A stretch of 64,000 bases of DNA. It comes from Methylocystis sp. ATCC 49242 (GTDB lineage: Bacteria > Pseudomonadota > Alphaproteobacteria > Rhizobiales > Beijerinckiaceae). Shown here one piece after another: positions 19,635 through 26,513 of this stretch. The stretch is from positions 1-64,000 of the forward strand of contig NZ_KE124772.1 of the NCBI RefSeq assembly GCF_000188155.2, in the 5' to 3' direction. Position 1 is the stretch's first letter, and each line of letters begins with the position of its first letter. The notes under the pieces are model-generated. The model was not told the DNA's origin. It searched no databases and was given only the letters and a program-made list of their open reading frames with translations. A program made the position numbers and the translations under genes.

Positions 19635-20192
19635 CTACACCGCCTCTACGCCTAATAGCTCCCACATTCCGATGCCTAATCGTCGCGCAATCTCGGCGAC
19701 AACGAGTAGCGATGGGTTCGAGTCACCCCGCAACATCAGATACAACTGCGGCAAGGAGACGCCGAGGATTTTGGCAAACTGCTCCTTTTCCAGTCCGCTC
19801 TCAAGGTATTTCCCTTTCAAGACGACGGAAAGGTGTTTTGCCATTTGCTTCCCGGACAGGTTGCGACGACCTCCGAGTTTGCAGTCCTCCAAAAGCTCGT
19901 AGAGAGGCGTTTTCAGCTTTGCGGAGATCTTTGCAAGCATCTCAATCGAGGGGTTTGCGGCTCGAGCGCGCACATAACGAAATTGAGAGCCTGACATGCC
20001 TATCGACTTGGCGAATTCAGGCTTCGTCATTCCGCTCTTTTCCAGATGCATGATCAAGTTCTTCGCTAACCGCTCCAAATGCGGAGAGGCGAGCCGATCC
20101 TCCATCGAACTGACCATCAGTCTACGATGATCGCCCGTCGGCTTAGTCGTCTTCCGACTTCGAGCCGCGCCTCCCACCCGCCCTTTATTCAT
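19635..20192 (-). CDS. Tandem XRE/HTH transcriptional regulator
   Basis: 185 residues from the ATG at 20192, with two successive Cro/C1-type helix-turn-helix domains: the first (GMTKPEFAKSIGMSGSQFRY near residues 55-75) and the second (GLEKEQFAKILGVSLPQLYL near 130-150). The start is uncertain: the Shine-Dalgarno is weak and an ATG about 80 bases downstream is also possible. Two DNA-binding domains in one chain suit binding to a long palindrome. A perfect 11-4-11 palindrome lies about 90 bases upstream of the start, so autoregulation is likely. Related TTGGC/GCCAA palindromes occur before mobC, suggesting it is a plasmid transfer regulator. Confidence 0.85.
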   Translation of the reverse strand: MNKGRVGGAARSRKTTKPTGDHRRLMVSSMEDRLASPHLERLAKNLIMHLEKSGMTKPEFAKSIGMSGSQFRYVRARAANPSIEMLAKISAKLKTPLYELLEDCKLGGRRNLSGKQMAKHLSVVLKGKYLESGLEKEQFAKILGVSLPQLYLMLRGDSNPSLLVVAEIARRLGIGMWELLGVEAV

Positions 20193-20282
20193 AGGATCGC
20201 ATAAGGTTAGATGTGAACACCCGACTTTTAGGATGGGAGATTCCCGCGCTGGCGCCAAGGGGAAACTCAGCCGAAAAGGCGT

Positions 20283-20308
20283 TTTTTTGGCAAATACTTG
20301 CCAAAAAA
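20283..20308. promoter_or_regulatory. Palindromic operator upstream of the XRE regulator
   Basis: Perfect inverted repeat TTTTTTGGCAA / TTGCCAAAAAA with an ATAC centre, in an AT-rich stretch (20282-20335) that is the probable promoter of the tandem-XRE gene. It is a good candidate for the regulator's own binding site. Confidence 0.65.
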
Positions 20309-20453
20309 TTAAAAATTGTGTGTCTTAAATTGGCGTTTTTCGAAGTAGCGCATTCTCGCTGGAGCCTTCCCCAACCCAGGTGTGGCGCTTGGGCCGCTCG
20401 CTCGCCGGAGTCCGACTTGATTCCCGCCGCCGTGAAGTCTGAGCCACTGCCTT

Positions 20454-20993
20454 TCAATCGTCCTCATAAAAAATGTCTGTGGACCGCAGCTCGCCATCAA
20501 CCCCAATCGACATTTCCCAGATTTGAACTCCGATGTCGGAGTCGTCTTCGAAAAAGTCTGCAAGGTAAAAGATCGTCGGGCCGGACCAGCTTTTACGAGT
20601 TCGACACGTGACAATCGTGAAAACTGCTTCTTCCGACTCACAGATCGCGCCGCATGAATGGCTTGAGTCGATATCTTCGACGGCGCGCAGGTATGTATTC
20701 GCGAGTAGCTTTGACCAATGGTGTCGAATGATCAGCGAGCGGTCGTCCGAAGGCGTCAAGTGACGGAGAGGGATAGATTTTATAGCTCCATTAAGATTGT
20801 CCTCTGTAGTGAACAGCGAGAAATCATTCGTCAAAACGGTCTGTGGATGCATGGAGCTGGACGCCGTCGGGGATGATGACGCCCGTTTTCTGATAACTCG
20901 GTAGACCTGCGGGAAATGAATTTTGAGCGGTTCACACCACACCTCTCCCCGGGGTGCGACGCCGGTGGAAAGCTTCAAAATCTGACCGTTCAT
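20454..20993 (-). CDS. Hypothetical protein
   Basis: 179 residues from the ATG at 20993 (a TTG at 21020 is also in frame). No family recognised. There is no signal peptide or membrane segment. The C-terminal half is acidic (YLADFFEDDSDIGVQIWEMS, ending IFYEDD) and the base composition is clearly less GC-rich than the neighbours, as in recently acquired plasmid cargo. It lies upstream of, and in the same direction as, the XRE regulator but 260 bases away, so it is probably a separate transcript. An acidic small protein in this block could be an inhibitor or DNA mimic, but this is only a guess. Confidence 0.55.
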   Translation of the reverse strand: MNGQILKLSTGVAPRGEVWCEPLKIHFPQVYRVIRKRASSSPTASSSMHPQTVLTNDFSLFTTEDNLNGAIKSIPLRHLTPSDDRSLIIRHHWSKLLANTYLRAVEDIDSSHSCGAICESEEAVFTIVTCRTRKSWSGPTIFYLADFFEDDSDIGVQIWEMSIGVDGELRSTDIFYEDD

Positions 20994-21281
20994 ACCGAGA
21001 CCTACTGTGACGGAAAACAAGTGGCTTTTCCGTCACCTAAGGTCAAGTTGCGGCTATTCCGCGGCAGGGGCCAGGCAGAAAACCCGCTAAGCTTTTTATC
21101 CGGACACAAATGCGCTCGTCGTGGCAATGCAGATGTAAAGGCCCCGTATGGGGCGCAGGCGATCTTTGCCAGGCGCCACCGCAGGCTCGCATAAGTTTGC
21201 CCCTTACATGGGCCGGCGAGGTTAAGCGCACCTCACACGGTGAACCGTGTTTCCGCCGGTTGATTGAGGCACATATAAATC

Positions 21282-21317
21282 TTGATATGCTGTGCAGCAA
21301 ATTATAATAAAATGCAA
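21282..21317 (+). promoter_or_regulatory. Promoter region of ssb1 with shared AT-rich element
   Basis: TTGATA at 21282 and TATAAT at 21303 (15-base spacing) form a plausible promoter. The -10 lies inside GCAAATTATAATAAAATGCAA, closely similar to elements upstream of the HTH-like gene at 25649-25670 and of virB1 at 55373-55393, which suggests a common regulator. Confidence 0.5.
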
Positions 21318-21392
21318 TCGGTGGCAAGCCAAAATCGGACCAAGGAGTCCCTCGGGGGCGGCTTTCTGATGAAGTATAGGAGAAAGAGACGC

Positions 21393-21737
21393 ATGCGCAG
21401 CACCAATCTGTTTATCGTTCGCGGTCACGTCGGCGCAGACGCCAAAAGCTTCGATGGCGGCAAGGTCACCAAATTCAGCGTGGCGACGAACCGCGCCTGG
21501 AACGACCGGCAAACCGGTGAGAAGAAGGAGGCCACAGACTGGGTTACCCTGACGGTCCTTAACGACAAGGTCGCGAAATGGGCTCTTGAGAACATCAGGA
21601 AGGGCGATCCGATCTATGCCGAATGCCGCGTCGCCGACCGCAGCTATCAAAAGGACGGTCAGACCGTTTACGTAACCGACGTCATCGCCAACGTCGTCGA
21701 TCGGCTTGCGCCTTCACAACAGGCTGGCGACCACTGA
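21393..21737 (+). CDS. ssb: Single-stranded DNA-binding protein, short form 1
   Basis: 114 residues from the ATG at 21393, preceded by AGGAGAAAGAG. Single OB fold with LFIVRGHVGADAKSF, WVTLTVLNDKVAKWALENI and GDPIYAECRVADRSYQKDGQ followed by TVYVTDVIA, as in the SSB family. It stops soon after the fold (DRLAPSQQAGDH): the flexible linker and the acidic DDDIPF-type tip that recruits repair proteins in chromosomal SSB are absent. On conjugative plasmids SSB coats the incoming strand and limits the SOS response. It reads toward the candidate oriT, as expected for a leading-region gene. Confidence 0.88.
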   Translation: MRSTNLFIVRGHVGADAKSFDGGKVTKFSVATNRAWNDRQTGEKKEATDWVTLTVLNDKVAKWALENIRKGDPIYAECRVADRSYQKDGQTVYVTDVIANVVDRLAPSQQAGDH

Positions 21738-21812
21738 GCAGAGAGAAAGGCGCTTTGAGCGACCGGGGGCTGTTCTAAGGATTAGCGAAGTCGGAAGCCC
21801 CGGGACATATAC

Positions 21813-22063
21813 TTACCGCAAAAGTCGCGGAAGTCTCAGGGTTCCGATTGGTGCTCGTTCTCGGACGCCTGAAAGCTCGAAGTAGCCATCGGCAAAAAAG
21901 CCGTTTCCGCACCACGGCGGCGACCCCGGCGGCATCCTATCTTCCACGCGGCAAGCAAGCTCCCTGATCAGCAATCCTGACGTCCGGCCCGCGTCAGCCG
22001 ATAGTCCTTCCCGATTAATTCAGCGGGAGGGAAGCCCGAGTCGAACAGGCGGGCGCGGTAGGG
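21813..22063 (-). pseudogene. Broken coding remnant, unknown family
   Basis: On the minus strand two frames read like one protein: first PYRARLFDSGFPPAELIGKD then YRLTRAGR, and after a shift GLLIRELACRVEDRMPPGSP, PWCGNGFFADGYFELSGVRE and RAPIGTLRLPRLLR. The composition and continuity suggest a real gene interrupted by a frameshift near 21975, with no clear start. I do not recognise the family. Confidence 0.4.
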
Positions 22064-22498
22064 GCTTCGTCAGATGGCCACTGCCAGGGCCTTACAGGCG
22101 CCAAGCGCTGAGTGCTCATTGTTTAGCGTTTTCTCGCCGACGCGTGCGTGTTGAGCGGGGCTAAGCTCCTTTTTGATCGGTCATTCGACCACTTGCCCTT
22201 GATGCGGCGGTTCGCGGATTCCGGTTCATTCGTTGAAAACGTGCGCCGCTCTCTCTCACGTCTCGGGTGCGCCCCGTTGCTGATAATGGCCAGGTCTATC
22301 GACGGCGAAGTCTGCTTCGGCGCCTGCGCCGAAGAATTTTCCCCTTGCCCCTGCGCGGCAATTCCTCGCCATGCAAAATTCATCGTCACGTCGGCGCGCG
22401 GCGCTTCGCTTGCCCGCTTTGCGGCTCCGCAGCCTTCTCAGCCGTCGAATAGCGACCGCCATCGCAACGGGGGACGGCCCCCAACGATGGAGAAAAAA
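22064..22498 (+). promoter_or_regulatory. Long non-coding leader of ssb2
   Basis: About 430 bases with no convincing gene. A long open frame exists here on the plus strand but its translation has no family features. The stretch just before the gene is GC-rich with GGGGGACGGCCCCC-like inverted repeats (22469-22482), comparable to the structured leaders upstream of the other leading-region genes. Confidence 0.35.
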
Positions 22499-22876
22499 AT
22501 GGCGCATCTTTGTGAAATGAACCAGATCGGCCACGTCGCTTCGGTCAAGAGCGTCGGCAAGAACCTGATCGTCAGAATCGCCTCCAACGCCAACTACAAG
22601 AACGGCGACGGCGCCTGGGTCGAGCGCACGAACTGGAATGAGCACACGATCTTCGAGCGCCAGGGCGGGTTGCTCAAATGGGCCTCCGAAAGCCTCAAGC
22701 CCGGTGACCTCGTTCTCGTCCGCTCCACCCCCTTCCAGACGGAATGGAAGAGAGATGGCGAAACGCACTACGGTCAGACCTTCGCGGTGAACGAGCTCTC
22801 GCTCTTGACGGCGAAATCCGACAAGAAGGAGAAGCCGGAGGAAACCGCAAAGTCGCGGGGCCGGCGGAGCCGCTGA
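22499..22876 (+). CDS. Single-stranded DNA-binding protein, short form 2
   Basis: 125 residues. I choose the ATG at 22499 because GGAG at 22488-22491 is correctly spaced; an upstream ATG at 22487 would add MEKK. OB-fold features parallel SSB1: IGHVASVKSVGKNLIVRIAS, RTNWNEHTIFERQGGLLKWA, SLKPGDLVLVRS and YGQTFAVNELSLL. The C-terminal tail is highly charged with a basic end (KSRGRRSR) instead of the usual acidic tip, so it cannot recruit the host SSB partners in the normal way. A distant paralogue of SSB1, 0.8 kb away and in the same direction. Confidence 0.82.
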   Translation: MAHLCEMNQIGHVASVKSVGKNLIVRIASNANYKNGDGAWVERTNWNEHTIFERQGGLLKWASESLKPGDLVLVRSTPFQTEWKRDGETHYGQTFAVNELSLLTAKSDKKEKPEETAKSRGRRSR

Positions 22877-22887
22877 CGCCGATCCTT

Positions 22888-22917
22888 GCGGGGGCTCCTC
22901 GGGCCCCCGTCCCTCTT
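22888..22917 (+). terminator. Intrinsic terminator after ssb2
   Basis: GGGGGC / GCCCCC stem with a short loop followed by TCCCTCTTT, 13 bases after the stop of ssb2. Confidence 0.65.
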
Positions 22918-23208
22918 TCGGTCAAAATCTCACGCCCGGCGCCTCAAACCGCAAGCGCACTAGAGAACCCATGCGGCGTCATCGCCCGGAAGGCTACAAG
23001 CAATCGTAGGATCAACCCACGTCGAAGGTTCTGTTTCGTCCAGGGGCATCGGGTAGCGCCTCTTTCTGGAAGCCGGTCGCGGACCGCGCCGGAGTGGACG
23101 GCGTATTTTTCGCTTGGCCTGGATTAGGCGACGAACCGGCGCTCCCGGATATCTCTCCATTATGCGAACATCATTCGTCCACCCGTCTGATCCTTTTGGC
23201 GCGGGCGT
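22918..23208. other. Intergenic stretch, nothing clear
   Basis: Between the ssb2 terminator and the end of vapC. A short minus-strand open frame (22960-23160) has no family features. No RNA gene or repeat was seen. Confidence 0.4.
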
Positions 23209-23610
23209 TCATGAAAGCCAGTTTTGCACATTCAACCCGTCTACTCGGGCGAACTCCGCGACATTGGCGGTAACCATCGTTGCTTCGATCGCCAGAGCGT
23301 GGGCGGCAATCAGCATATCGTTCCCCCCGATTGGGCTTCCCTTCCGTTCCAGCTCGGCACGAATCCTCCCATATTCGGCATCGGCAGGTCCTTCCAAAGA
23401 CAAGACGTCCAGCTCTCCCAACAGGTTCTCGACCGCCTCCAAGAGTCGTTTCGAGCCGCTCTTCGCGCATCCATAGCGAAGCTCGGCCGCCACGATGATG
23501 CTCGTGCAGACGTTGTTCTCGCCCACTCGGGCGATATGCTTCGCGACCTTGCCTTTCGGGTTCCTGATCAAATCGGAAATGATGTTCGTATCGAGCAGAT
23601 AGCGGGTCAA
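23209..23610 (-). CDS. vapC: VapC-type PIN-domain ribonuclease toxin
   Basis: 133-residue PIN-domain toxin that cleaves RNA, typically tRNA or rRNA. The acidic catalytic residues are visible: D in YLLDTNIIS, E in IIVAAELRYG, D in GGNDMLIAAHAL, and the C-terminal VTANVAEFARV. In this family the last motif usually has N-x-x-D/E-F; here it is NVAEF. The start overlaps the antitoxin stop as ATGA. Serves plasmid maintenance by post-segregational killing (family knowledge). Confidence 0.9.
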   Translation of the reverse strand: MTRYLLDTNIISDLIRNPKGKVAKHIARVGENNVCTSIIVAAELRYGCAKSGSKRLLEAVENLLGELDVLSLEGPADAEYGRIRAELERKGSPIGGNDMLIAAHALAIEATMVTANVAEFARVDGLNVQNWLS

Positions 23611-23843
23611 AATATCTTTTCCGGCGCGGGCGGACGATCTTCTATCTCGGGGAACGCCTCGTCGAGCGGCTCCATCGTCTCGAGCAGCCCCAATAGGCCG
23701 CGCTTACGCGTCGGCTCGAGCACGAGGCGGTCGCCTTCGCGGCGCATGATCGCCTCGTCGCCAGGTAGCTCGAACTCGACAGGAATTCGAACCGCCTGGT
23801 TCCGCCCGTTTCTGAATAGCTTAACATGCCGCGCCTCGGTCAT
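23607..23843 (-). CDS. vapB: VapB-type antitoxin
   Basis: 78 residues from the ATG at 23843 (GGAGG eight bases upstream). The N-terminal AbrB/SpoVT swapped-hairpin domain (HVKLFRNGRNQAVRIPVEFE then LPGDEAIMRREGDRLVLEP) binds the operator, and the C-terminal tail with PEIEDRP would wrap the VapC toxin. It is encoded before and coupled to vapC, the standard arrangement, and probably autoregulated in the 23844-24034 gap. Confidence 0.9.
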   Translation of the reverse strand: MTEARHVKLFRNGRNQAVRIPVEFELPGDEAIMRREGDRLVLEPTRKRGLLGLLETMEPLDEAFPEIEDRPPAPEKIF

Positions 23844-24034
23844 GGCGAATCCTCCAAGCATAGGCCAAAGACATATGCCTTTCTAAGCAAGGGGTCAATG
23901 GAGCTCGATGTAGACCGCCTGCTCTCTTCGCTTGATATTCCGGCCGATGGCCGGACATTTGGCGGCAAAGGGGAGCAAAAGATGGCCGTGACCGGCTGCG
24001 GGTTGAGGCGCCGTTTGACGGTGACCTCGCCGAG

Positions 24035-24457
24035 CTAAATGCCGCAACGCGCGCCGACATAGGCGCCCGCGCTCAAGAGGGATGCGCCGACAAGCATTCC
24101 GACGATCAGCCACTGTATCATTTGCCGCCTTGCGACGTCACGGGCCACATCCCGCGCCGCGGTCGCAATGGCCTTCGCCAAGTCCGCCTTTGCCGATTCA
24201 GCGCCGGCTCGAATTGTCGCCTCAGCAGCCACTCGCGTTTCCAAGAGAACGCGTTGCGCTTCCGCGGCTATCGCTTTGGGGAACTGCCGATAGAGGCCCT
24301 CATAATACTGAAGCGCGAAGATCACGAGCCAAAGCGCGTCATTTTCCCGCAGACCCAACTCGGCTTGAACCCGTCGCAGCTGTTCGCGCTCGCTTTCGGT
24401 CGCTGCGCGTCCAAGCAGCCTTTCGAAGCTCGAGATTGTTGTGGCTGCGTCAGTCAT
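24035..24457 (-). CDS. Small membrane protein after ParA-like gene
   Basis: 140 residues. A soluble helical N-terminal region (LLGRAATESEREQLRRVQAE) is followed by a long Ala/Glu/Lys-rich helix likely to form a coiled coil (about residues 60-110), and one C-terminal membrane segment (MIQWLIVGMLVGASLLSAGA). The start overlaps the end of the ParA-like gene by eight bases, so the two are translated together. It resembles small plasmid proteins of the DUF6753 type in alphaproteobacteria, but I am not certain. Position suggests it anchors or partners the ParA-like ATPase at the membrane. Confidence 0.65.
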   Translation of the reverse strand: MTDAATTISSFERLLGRAATESEREQLRRVQAELGLRENDALWLVIFALQYYEGLYRQFPKAIAAEAQRVLLETRVAAEATIRAGAESAKADLAKAIATAARDVARDVARRQMIQWLIVGMLVGASLLSAGAYVGARCGI

Positions 24458-25135
24458 CGGCGACGATCGTCGCTAATACCTTGTTGACCTCTTCGAGCCA
24501 ACGCCGCAGTTCGGCTCGATTGCCGATCGGCATGGTTTGCCATGCGCGCGCGATGCTCAGACGGTTGCTGTAGAGATCGTCGCTCACGCGATCGGCCATG
24601 TCAGGGAACAGCAGGGAACGCCCGCCTTGCTTCTCGACCGAAGCTTTCACTTTGGAGCCATTGTAAAGCTCGAATTTGGCATCGGCTCCGAAATAGCCGT
24701 TCTTCAGAACGTGCACTCTTGAGTTCGGAATGGCGTCGACATAGTCCTGTAGCAGTTCGAGGCTGTCGCGCTGGCGATTGACGACCCATAGCGTCACCAG
24801 CTCGCGCTCGAGCTCTTCTAGGGACTGGCTGAGCGTCCGGCCATAAGCGGCGACGCCCATGTTGTTTCGCGCCGCCGTGTTGACGACAACGATGCTGTCT
24901 TTGTTTTCGTCGCAGATATTGACGAAGCGAATCCAACCGTCCGCCTCGTCCAAATTTACGAGCTCGCAGACCACCTCGTTTTCGTATGATTTGAAAACGT
25001 CTGGGTTGGAGGTGTCGGCGTCGATGACGAAGACCTCTTCGCCTCTTTGGGTCAGATTGTGGACGAGCGCCATCGAAACGAGCGACTTCCCGACCCCGCC
25101 CTTGCTGCCGCCACCACGTAAATCGCCTTGCTCAT
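24450..25135 (-). CDS. ParA/MinD-like ATPase with a likely frameshift near its start
   Basis: P-loop ATPase with the deviant Walker A GGGSKGGVGKS, the A' motif FVIDADTSNPDVF and a C-terminal helical part, about 230 residues. The family normally starts MSKAIYVVxGGSKGGVGKS. Here the ATG at 25135, with AGGAG upstream, encodes MSKAIYVV but in a different frame from GGSKGGVGKS; the body frame runs on upstream to 25208 with non-family residues. One missing base in GTGGTGGCGGC near 25105-25115 would join the two. Either a sequencing error or a recent mutation. Not paired with the ParB-like gene at 15036. A role in plasmid segregation or in positioning the transfer apparatus is inferred. Confidence 0.75.
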
Positions 25136-25146
25136 TAAGCGCGCTC

Positions 25147-25644
25147 CTAAATTTGCTCGCGGTCTCGTCGAATGGGAAAGGATGACGCTCGGGGGACGGA
25201 TGGATCATCCGATCTTCCGGCCCTCGCCGCGTCGGACGCCCGGATGATCGGGCTTGGCATTGGCGGGATCGGCCGCGCCGCGCCCTGTTCCGATCTTTTG
25301 CCGTTGTTCGTGGGCGTCGCCTGCGCAGCGCCGGAAGGCTGCGCCGACTCTGGAGGCGCGGGCTGAAGGTTCACGCTTCCCGCTTTTGCCGTCTCGTTAC
25401 GCTCCCCTCCCCTCCCCTTACGCTTTTCGCCGAGGTGCCGACGCAACGTAGCGATCGAGACATTGAGGCCATCCGCCGCGAGCATTTCTTGAATGTCCTT
25501 GTAGGAAAGGTTTTTTTCCTTGCTGACCTTCGCGATCTCGTCGCGCATGGACCGCAGCAGCGTGGCGAAGGTGAGGCTGCGTTCGCGCTTTGGAGCGGCG
25601 AGCAGCCGTTGTTTCAGCTTTGCCTTCTGATCTTCGAGATCCAT
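25147..25644 (-). CDS. Small HTH-like plasmid protein
   Basis: 165 residues. Residues 30-72 (SMRDEIAKVSKEKNLSYKDI then QEMLAADGLNVSIATLRRHL) look like a helix-turn-helix, while the C-terminal 90 residues are Pro/Ala/Ser-rich and probably disordered. The ATG at 25644 is about 350 bases from the candidate nic site and divergent from mobC, which suits a relaxosome accessory or a regulator of the parA-like operon. An AT-rich element shared with the ssb and virB1 promoters lies just upstream. The ParA-like start is 12 bases downstream of the stop. Confidence 0.6.
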   Translation of the reverse strand: MDLEDQKAKLKQRLLAAPKRERSLTFATLLRSMRDEIAKVSKEKNLSYKDIQEMLAADGLNVSIATLRRHLGEKRKGRGGERNETAKAGSVNLQPAPPESAQPSGAAQATPTNNGKRSEQGAARPIPPMPSPIIRASDAARAGRSDDPSVPRASSFPIRRDREQI

Positions 25645-25648
25645 GCAC

Positions 25649-25670
25649 GCAAATTATTATAAACTGGCAA
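25649..25670 (-). promoter_or_regulatory. Shared AT-rich promoter element
   Basis: On the plus strand GCAAATTATTATAAACTGGCAA, similar to 21297-21317 and 55373-55393. It lies immediately upstream of the small HTH-like gene and is followed by the short palindrome GCAACCGTTGC. Confidence 0.45.
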
Positions 25671-25886
25671 CCGTTGCAACGGGCGTCACGCGAACGCGCA
25701 CAATCGGCGCGCCGATGAATAATCGCCTGGAGGTCGCCTGAGCTCGGTATGAGCGCGGCATGAGCCTTCGGTGCGCATGGCCGCGCATCTGGTGCTTTTG
25801 TGTGAGCGCTCAGTGAGTTCTATGGAGCTTTTGGTGCGCGCCAAGCCAACTACCCTGCGCATCGGCTGGGTTTCTGGTGGGACAGT

Positions 25887-26083
25887 TGATGTAATGTGAT
25901 GTAAATGACCCGCGCAGAGAGGAGCGCTAAGTGAGTAATGCATGATCGAATATGAGCATGTTGATCATTTAATACTTTGAGAGATTGGTTTCCTCTTGGC
26001 AGGATACCGAAAATGTAGCACATTTTCTTATGTGCCCTCGCCGGGCGGGCTATCTTGGGTCCGGCAGTTTGGCCAAGCCAAAC
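25887..26083. other. oriT: Candidate origin of transfer (oriT)
   Basis: The gap 25645-26108 lies between divergent genes next to mobC and the relaxase. On the minus strand it contains TATCCTG followed by CC (plus positions 26006 down to 25999), identical to the RP4/MOBP nic consensus with the cut after G. The perfect inverted repeat GAAAATGT/ACATTTTC (26009-26027) sits two bases away on the 5' side, as in MOBP origins. Also present are two TGATGTAA direct repeats ten bases apart (25887-25904), ATGATC/GATCAT arms (25942-25968), and the palindrome GTTTGGC/GCCAAAC (26067-26083) in front of mobC. Nicking this strand would send the DNA left of oriT first. Confidence 0.65.
26067..26083 (+). promoter_or_regulatory. 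Palindromic operator upstream of mobC
   Basis: GTTTGGC-CAA-GCCAAAC, 25 bases before the mobC start codon. Its TTTGGC half-sites match those of the palindrome upstream of the tandem-XRE gene. Confidence 0.5.
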
Positions 26084-26108
26084 CGAACCCTCACGGCAGA
26101 GCTGATAG

Positions 26109-26513
26109 ATGACGGACAAAGAGATGGGTTGCCGACGTAAGGCAGTGACGCGCAGCGTCCGAATGAGCCCGGAAGAACATGCGCTCTTTGGGGAGTTTTG
26201 CGAGTCCTTGAATGTGACGCCGAGCGCAGCGTTGCGGCGCCTGGCGAGGTCCGCCGCACTTTTGGGACCGACTTTCACCGGGGAGGCCCGCGCGGAGGTC
26301 ATTGCACTCACCCGACAAATGCGCGCCGTCGGCAATAATCTCAATCAGGCCGTCCATCACATGAACGCGGGACATGTAATCCAGAGCGAAGATATGAGGG
26401 GCCACCTGGAAGCGGTCAGCCGCGCAATCGGCGAGCTCGATCGGCTGTATCGGTCGCTTTGCGTCAAAACCTATCGACGCGCCGAAGCTGTTGTCGCCGG
26501 GCGGTCGAAATGA
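26109..26513 (+). CDS. mobC: MobC-family relaxosome protein
   Basis: 134 residues. The N-terminal ribbon-helix-helix-like segment (AVTRSVRMSPEEHALFGEFC) and the MobC signature (LTRQMRAVGNNLNQAVHHMN) identify the relaxosome accessory protein that helps the relaxase bind and open oriT. Start at the ATG at 26109; the ATG at 26124 is an alternative. The stop overlaps the relaxase start as ATGA, so the two are produced together. Located directly beside the candidate oriT. Confidence 0.85.
   Translation: MTDKEMGCRRKAVTRSVRMSPEEHALFGEFCESLNVTPSAALRRLARSAALLGPTFTGEARAEVIALTRQMRAVGNNLNQAVHHMNAGHVIQSEDMRGHLEAVSRAIGELDRLYRSLCVKTYRRAEAVVAGRSK

Noticed and set aside
22960-23160. 66-codon minus-strand frame between ssb2 and vapC
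   Set aside because: Basic, low-complexity translation without support; left as intergenic.
25687-25870. Possible CRISPR or iteron array from repeated TGAGCGC and GGTGCGC words
   Set aside because: The words are short and irregularly spaced, with no conserved repeat-spacer unit; at most part of the oriT region.
26051-26057. Plus-strand TATCTTG as a nic site
   Set aside because: It deviates from the TATCCTG consensus, lacks an adjacent repeat in the right place and would send the relaxase genes in first; the minus-strand site fits better.
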